Shown here: piece by piece, positions 60,860 through 64,000 of the stretch
How the letters are laid out: every line of letters starts with the position of its first letter
Position numbering within the stretch: the stretch's first letter is position 1
Virus record (IMG/VR): IMGVR_UViG_3300032293_001631
Coordinates: 1 to 64,000 of that record
DNA from: a virus
DNA length: 64,000 nt
Strand: one strand, 5' to 3'
Made by a program: the position numbers and the translations under genes
Notes under the pieces: model-generated
The model's input: only the letters and a program-made list of their open reading frames with translations
What the model was told of the DNA's origin: nothing
The model's database searches: none

Positions 60860-63184
60860 ATGGCTTATACCTCTACACAAAGATTTGTAAAGTTTGGATC
60901 ATACTTGTTAATGGAGTATGATTACACTACTGCACCAACGCCCGAAATATATTACGTAAACACTGGTGTTCCTGCAGTAGGGTTTGAGAAGATTGTCAAT
61001 GGATACTTTGATAATTCTGTACAGATATTAAATAATCCTTCCTCTGAATCAATAACGGGTAACGTAAGAGATCTTAGTGTTGTTCAGGTAGATAAAAATA
61101 GGTTCGTAACCTTAGACAATGATTATCTTGTGCCCTATTTAGATACGGATCCTAAATTAACATCCGTTAACAATCTACCTGTTGTATTTCCTTCTAACAT
61201 AGGTGTATACTATGACACTATAAAATTTCATATAGTAGCTGGATACAATTTTGGGAATATAGATGGTATAATAATACAGGGACAATTCCAAGAAAGAACC
61301 GGAAAAAAAGCAACAATATTCCAGAGGATAATCACTAAATCTGATACATCATCAACTATATTAAACCCTAATCCTATTTATTTAGGAGGAGCTTTATATG
61401 ACCACTATATAGAGGTTAAGATTCCTGCTTATGCTAATATGGTTTATGAATTTGACATATTAGCAGGAACCCCAGCACAAGCAAATACATTAGCAGCTAA
61501 AATATCTTCTGACGGTAACGGATTCTTAAAGGATGCACCGGTTAGCTTAAGTCTTTATGAAATATCTGCTACAACTTTAAAAAACGGATACGAGAATTAC
61601 ATAGCTCAGGTAAGAAATCAATTATCTGTTATTCCGAAAGATAACTTCTCTTCTTTAGCTGCTGTTATACAGCAGAATCAATTTTATAATTATTTGGAAT
61701 TCTATCCAACTTGGGATGGTAACTTCCTTGAGGATTTTTTGAATGCGGAGGGTAAAGTTGGTAATGTTTACTATGTTGTAAACGAGATAGAGGTAAAAGA
61801 ACAAGTTGGTTTAACATACATTACAACATACAACTTTAGCAATACACAGACTCAGGATTTTAATGCGCCTAATATATTTAGACCTGTTTTAATTAATCCT
61901 CTAACAACATCTTTTGTTGTTAATTATACTATGAGACTTGTAAACAAGGGTAATCAAAATCAGATAATACGAAGATCTTCTTTCTCGTCTTTTGATGTTA
62001 CTAAATACGGTAAAGAAAATAATGTAATATCTCTAACCACTGGTGCTTATTCACAAAAGGTTTATAATAAGGTTGTACAGGCTCCTAATGTTATATCAGG
62101 TGGGCCTTCAATTGCTCCTCCTACACCTATAGAGAAAAGAATACCTGTTTTCTATAAGGATAATAATATTTCTGTAACCAAAGAAACCTTAACTGTAGAC
62201 AAGGATGGAAATATAATATCGGAAACATCCGTACCTGATGCTACTCAGATATATGGACAAGGTAAGGCAAAAATAGTTGTAGATCCCTTTGATAACTTCT
62301 ATAAATTCACAGTGTATAATTATAAAGATGGAACATCTCCCGAGATTATAGATTTAGGAACTTCACTTAGCTATTATATAGTTTTCTTAGATTCATCTGG
62401 ACAAAGTGTAAGAGTAGAGAATATAAAGAACAGAACAACTGTATCTAATCCTTCTGCTGGACAAATAGCATTTAAGGTAGTAGAGACAAATTCTAAAAAA
62501 GTCCTAGGATTTACTTCAAGAGATTTCTATATAGTTTCGAGAACACCAGATGGAGTGGAGACTAAATTGTATTCTGGATCCTGGCAAACACAAGCGGAAT
62601 TTATTGCAAGTACTACAACACCAACTACCGCTACAACCACAACCACAACAACTGGAGTAACTGGAACAGTGGTAAATACAGTGGAAGGAACAAGTACAAC
62701 AGGAACAAGTGTATCATCAATACCGACTACTTCTCAAGGAAATCAAATAGCTTCTAGAGTACCAGTAACCAAATTAATAAAGAAAGTTAAGCCTTATAAT
62801 TTAGGAAGCAGCTCTATACTAAGTGTAAAACCAACATCCGAGTTAAATACTACGGGTGGATTTGTTAGTACTTCTAAGAACAGCGTACCACCTGTGGCAA
62901 AAAGTAGCAACCAGGCCAATAGTATAAACATTGATGCTTTAGCAGATTCTATAGCTGGAAGAGAGGCACAGGGATTAAATGTACAGAAAGTTGTTAATTA
63001 TTATTTTACTCCTGGAGCTCCTGGTAATTCTTTATTTAAAGGAATAAAAGGAAGCCAATTCTTAACTGCAGCTTTACAGATACATCCTAAATTAGAGAAT
63101 GGAGAATTTAATAAAACTTACATCCAATACTGTAATGCTTTAGGATTCCCTGTAACTAATGATCCTGGATCGGTTAAAAAATAA
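60860..63184 (+). CDS. Virion structural protein with Thr-rich linker
   Basis: A 774-residue protein (MAYTSTQRFVKFGSYLLMEY). The N-terminal ~580 residues are beta-rich (GYNFGNIDGIIIQGQFQERT, TYNFSNTQTQDFNAPNIFRP). Residues ~584-625 are a Thr-rich low-complexity linker (TTTPTTATTTTTTTGVTGT), followed by a ~150-residue C-terminal region (SIAGREAQGLNVQKVVNYYF). It may be a baseplate or sheath-associated protein. The next gene, possibly a tail tube protein, starts after 7 nt. Confidence 0.55.
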   Translation: MAYTSTQRFVKFGSYLLMEYDYTTAPTPEIYYVNTGVPAVGFEKIVNGYFDNSVQILNNPSSESITGNVRDLSVVQVDKNRFVTLDNDYLVPYLDTDPKLTSVNNLPVVFPSNIGVYYDTIKFHIVAGYNFGNIDGIIIQGQFQERTGKKATIFQRIITKSDTSSTILNPNPIYLGGALYDHYIEVKIPAYANMVYEFDILAGTPAQANTLAAKISSDGNGFLKDAPVSLSLYEISATTLKNGYENYIAQVRNQLSVIPKDNFSSLAAVIQQNQFYNYLEFYPTWDGNFLEDFLNAEGKVGNVYYVVNEIEVKEQVGLTYITTYNFSNTQTQDFNAPNIFRPVLINPLTTSFVVNYTMRLVNKGNQNQIIRRSSFSSFDVTKYGKENNVISLTTGAYSQKVYNKVVQAPNVISGGPSIAPPTPIEKRIPVFYKDNNISVTKETLTVDKDGNIISETSVPDATQIYGQGKAKIVVDPFDNFYKFTVYNYKDGTSPEIIDLGTSLSYYIVFLDSSGQSVRVENIKNRTTVSNPSAGQIAFKVVETNSKKVLGFTSRDFYIVSRTPDGVETKLYSGSWQTQAEFIASTTTPTTATTTTTTTGVTGTVVNTVEGTSTTGTSVSSIPTTSQGNQIASRVPVTKLIKKVKPYNLGSSSILSVKPTSELNTTGGFVSTSKNSVPPVAKSSNQANSINIDALADSIAGREAQGLNVQKVVNYYFTPGAPGNSLFKGIKGSQFLTAALQIHPKLENGEFNKTYIQYCNALGFPVTNDPGSVKK
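62610..62725. repeat. Thr-rich low-complexity tract
   Basis: Runs of ACA/ACT/ACC codons in the 60860 gene encode a Thr-rich linker (PTTATTTTTTTGVTG). Several synonymous codons are used, so the peptide rather than the DNA seems conserved. Confidence 0.6.
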
Positions 63185-63191
63185 AGAGTAA

Positions 63192-63743
63192 ATGATTTTA
63201 AACGCAAGGCAGAATGGATTTATTTTCAATTTTCCAAAGGGATTTATTATTCCCGAGGTAGTTGAAAAATATGAGAAGTATATTAATAGAATGCCTATAC
63301 CGTATGATACTGTAGACAGCTTTATAAATTCTACAATACAGCAGGTTAATTTTCCTACTCTTAGAACTATTGATACAGTGGAACAAGTTAGACCTGGAGG
63401 TTTCAGACAATCTTACAAAAGTGCTACTACTTTACAGAACTTAATACAGAGAGATTTTACTGTTACCTTTAAACTTGGAGAGGGCTTTATAAACTATTGG
63501 GTCCTTTATGAGAACATAATAAAATTCCTAGATTTCCAAAACCCTAATGAATATCTTCCTGATTTTAGACTATTGCTTTTAGATAACGATGGGATCGTAA
63601 TGACTAGTGTTCTTTTACAACAGCCGATATATACATCACTGTCGGAGATACAATTGAACTATGCAAGCACTACTCCTCAGTTTTCAACCTTTAGTATAGG
63701 ATTTAAATGCAATTACGTTGATGTTAAACTTGAAATCGGATAA
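63192..63743 (+). CDS. Putative tail tube-like or tail protein
   Basis: A 183-residue protein, T4 gp19 being 163. It has NGFIFNFPKGFIIPEVVEKY at the N-terminus and FTVTFKLGEGFINYWVLYEN, LLLLDNDGIVMTSVLLQQPI and a closing STFSIGFKCNYVDVKLEI that looks like a tube-type beta strand. This is consistent with a tail tube-type domain but unproven. It overlaps the RuvC-like gene by 23 bp. Confidence 0.45.
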   Translation: MILNARQNGFIFNFPKGFIIPEVVEKYEKYINRMPIPYDTVDSFINSTIQQVNFPTLRTIDTVEQVRPGGFRQSYKSATTLQNLIQRDFTVTFKLGEGFINYWVLYENIIKFLDFQNPNEYLPDFRLLLLDNDGIVMTSVLLQQPIYTSLSEIQLNYASTTPQFSTFSIGFKCNYVDVKLEIG

Positions 63744-64000
63744 GATAATAGGAGTTGATTTTTCCCTTAATTCCCCTGGATTTTGTATTTTAGAAAAAGA
63801 TAAATGTAGATGGATAAGTCTTCATAGGACAACTAATATTATAGATAAGATGTTTAAGAAGGATGGATCTCCTTTTAACGTCTTAAACGACAATAAATGG
63901 GTCGATATAAACATAATTCCTAAGAAGGAATTCAATGGTGAGTATCACGAAAAGGAAAGGGATAAAATAATAAATGCTATATACTTTTCAGATTTTGCTA
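63721..64000 (+). CDS. RuvC-like (RNase H fold) nuclease, 3' partial
   Basis: From ATG 63721 the frame is open to the window end (at least 93 residues, MLNLKSDKIIGVDFSLNSPG). IIGVDFSLNSPGFCIL is the RuvC/RNase H opening strand with its catalytic Asp (D in GVDFS), as in phage Holliday junction resolvases. The remaining catalytic acids would lie outside the window. In phages RuvC-like resolvases process recombination and packaging substrates. It overlaps the preceding gene by 23 bp, out of frame. Confidence 0.7.
   Translation, partial: MLNLKSDKIIGVDFSLNSPGFCILEKDKCRWISLHRTTNIIDKMFKKDGSPFNVLNDNKWVDINIIPKKEFNGEYHEKERDKIINAIYFSDFA

Noticed and set aside
1-64000. tRNA genes, integrase, transposase or attachment sites
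   Set aside because: None seen by scanning for cloverleaf-type sequence, CCA-like ends or recombinase motifs, but small RNA genes could escape a visual search.

Overview
The window looks like part of the genome of a large contractile-tailed bacteriophage (T4-type myovirus architecture, Caudoviricetes) with a Bacteroidota (Flavobacteria-like) host. The phage call rests on a baseplate gene set in T4-like logic: LysM-like gp53-type wedge protein, hub protein, OB-fold spike, gp25, gp6, a gp7-type wedge protein, a PhoH ATPase and very long fibre or adhesin genes. The host call is inferred. The DNA is AT-rich, start codons are preceded by A-rich stretches with almost no Shine-Dalgarno sequence, and one baseplate protein carries beta-propeller repeats typical of Bacteroidota proteins. 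No integrase, tRNA, IS element or CRISPR array was seen.

Layout. (1) Positions 1-3070 hold small, mostly unrecognised genes on both strands. They include a partial, extremely acidic Asp/Glu-repeat protein and several products whose N-termini resemble a T4 capsid-targeting peptide. (2) Positions 3222-16945 are a tightly packed, often ATGA-overlapping plus-strand operon for glycan synthesis. It has about ten glycosyltransferases (including a tandem DxD paralogue array, a GT10 fucosyltransferase-like enzyme and a DUF5672 protein), three consecutive FkbM-type methyltransferases plus a fourth methyltransferase, GDP-mannose 4,6-dehydratase and GDP-L-fucose synthase, and arabinose-5-phosphate isomerase with KDO-8-phosphate synthase. 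(3) Positions 16983-18816 hold small genes, including a Nudix hydrolase and a 56-residue basic protein. (4) Positions 18839-44121 are the baseplate and tail module: LysM-like wedge protein, hub, tube-junction-like protein with a repeat tail, spike, a 1698-residue protein, a triple-S1-domain protein, an amidoligase-like protein, gp25, gp6 and a 2259-residue gp7-like protein with two beta-propeller blocks. (5) A PhoH ATPase lies on the minus strand at 44118-44789. (6) Positions 44901-59856 are five fibre or adhesin-type virion genes, the last with a collagen-like segment. (7) Positions 59861-64000 hold a small coiled-coil protein, a membrane-anchored spanin-like protein, a further structural protein, a possible tail-tube protein and the start of a RuvC-like nuclease gene cut by the window end.

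How they work together. The structural genes form a nearly complete wedge, hub and fibre inventory, so this is the late region of the phage. A recurring element close to GATATATAA sits just upstream of about ten start codons and is a good candidate for the phage late promoter. The glycan operon makes its own GDP-fucose and the first two KDO intermediates and has the transferases to use fucose. The likeliest outcome is decoration of virion proteins, or remodelling of the infected cell surface.
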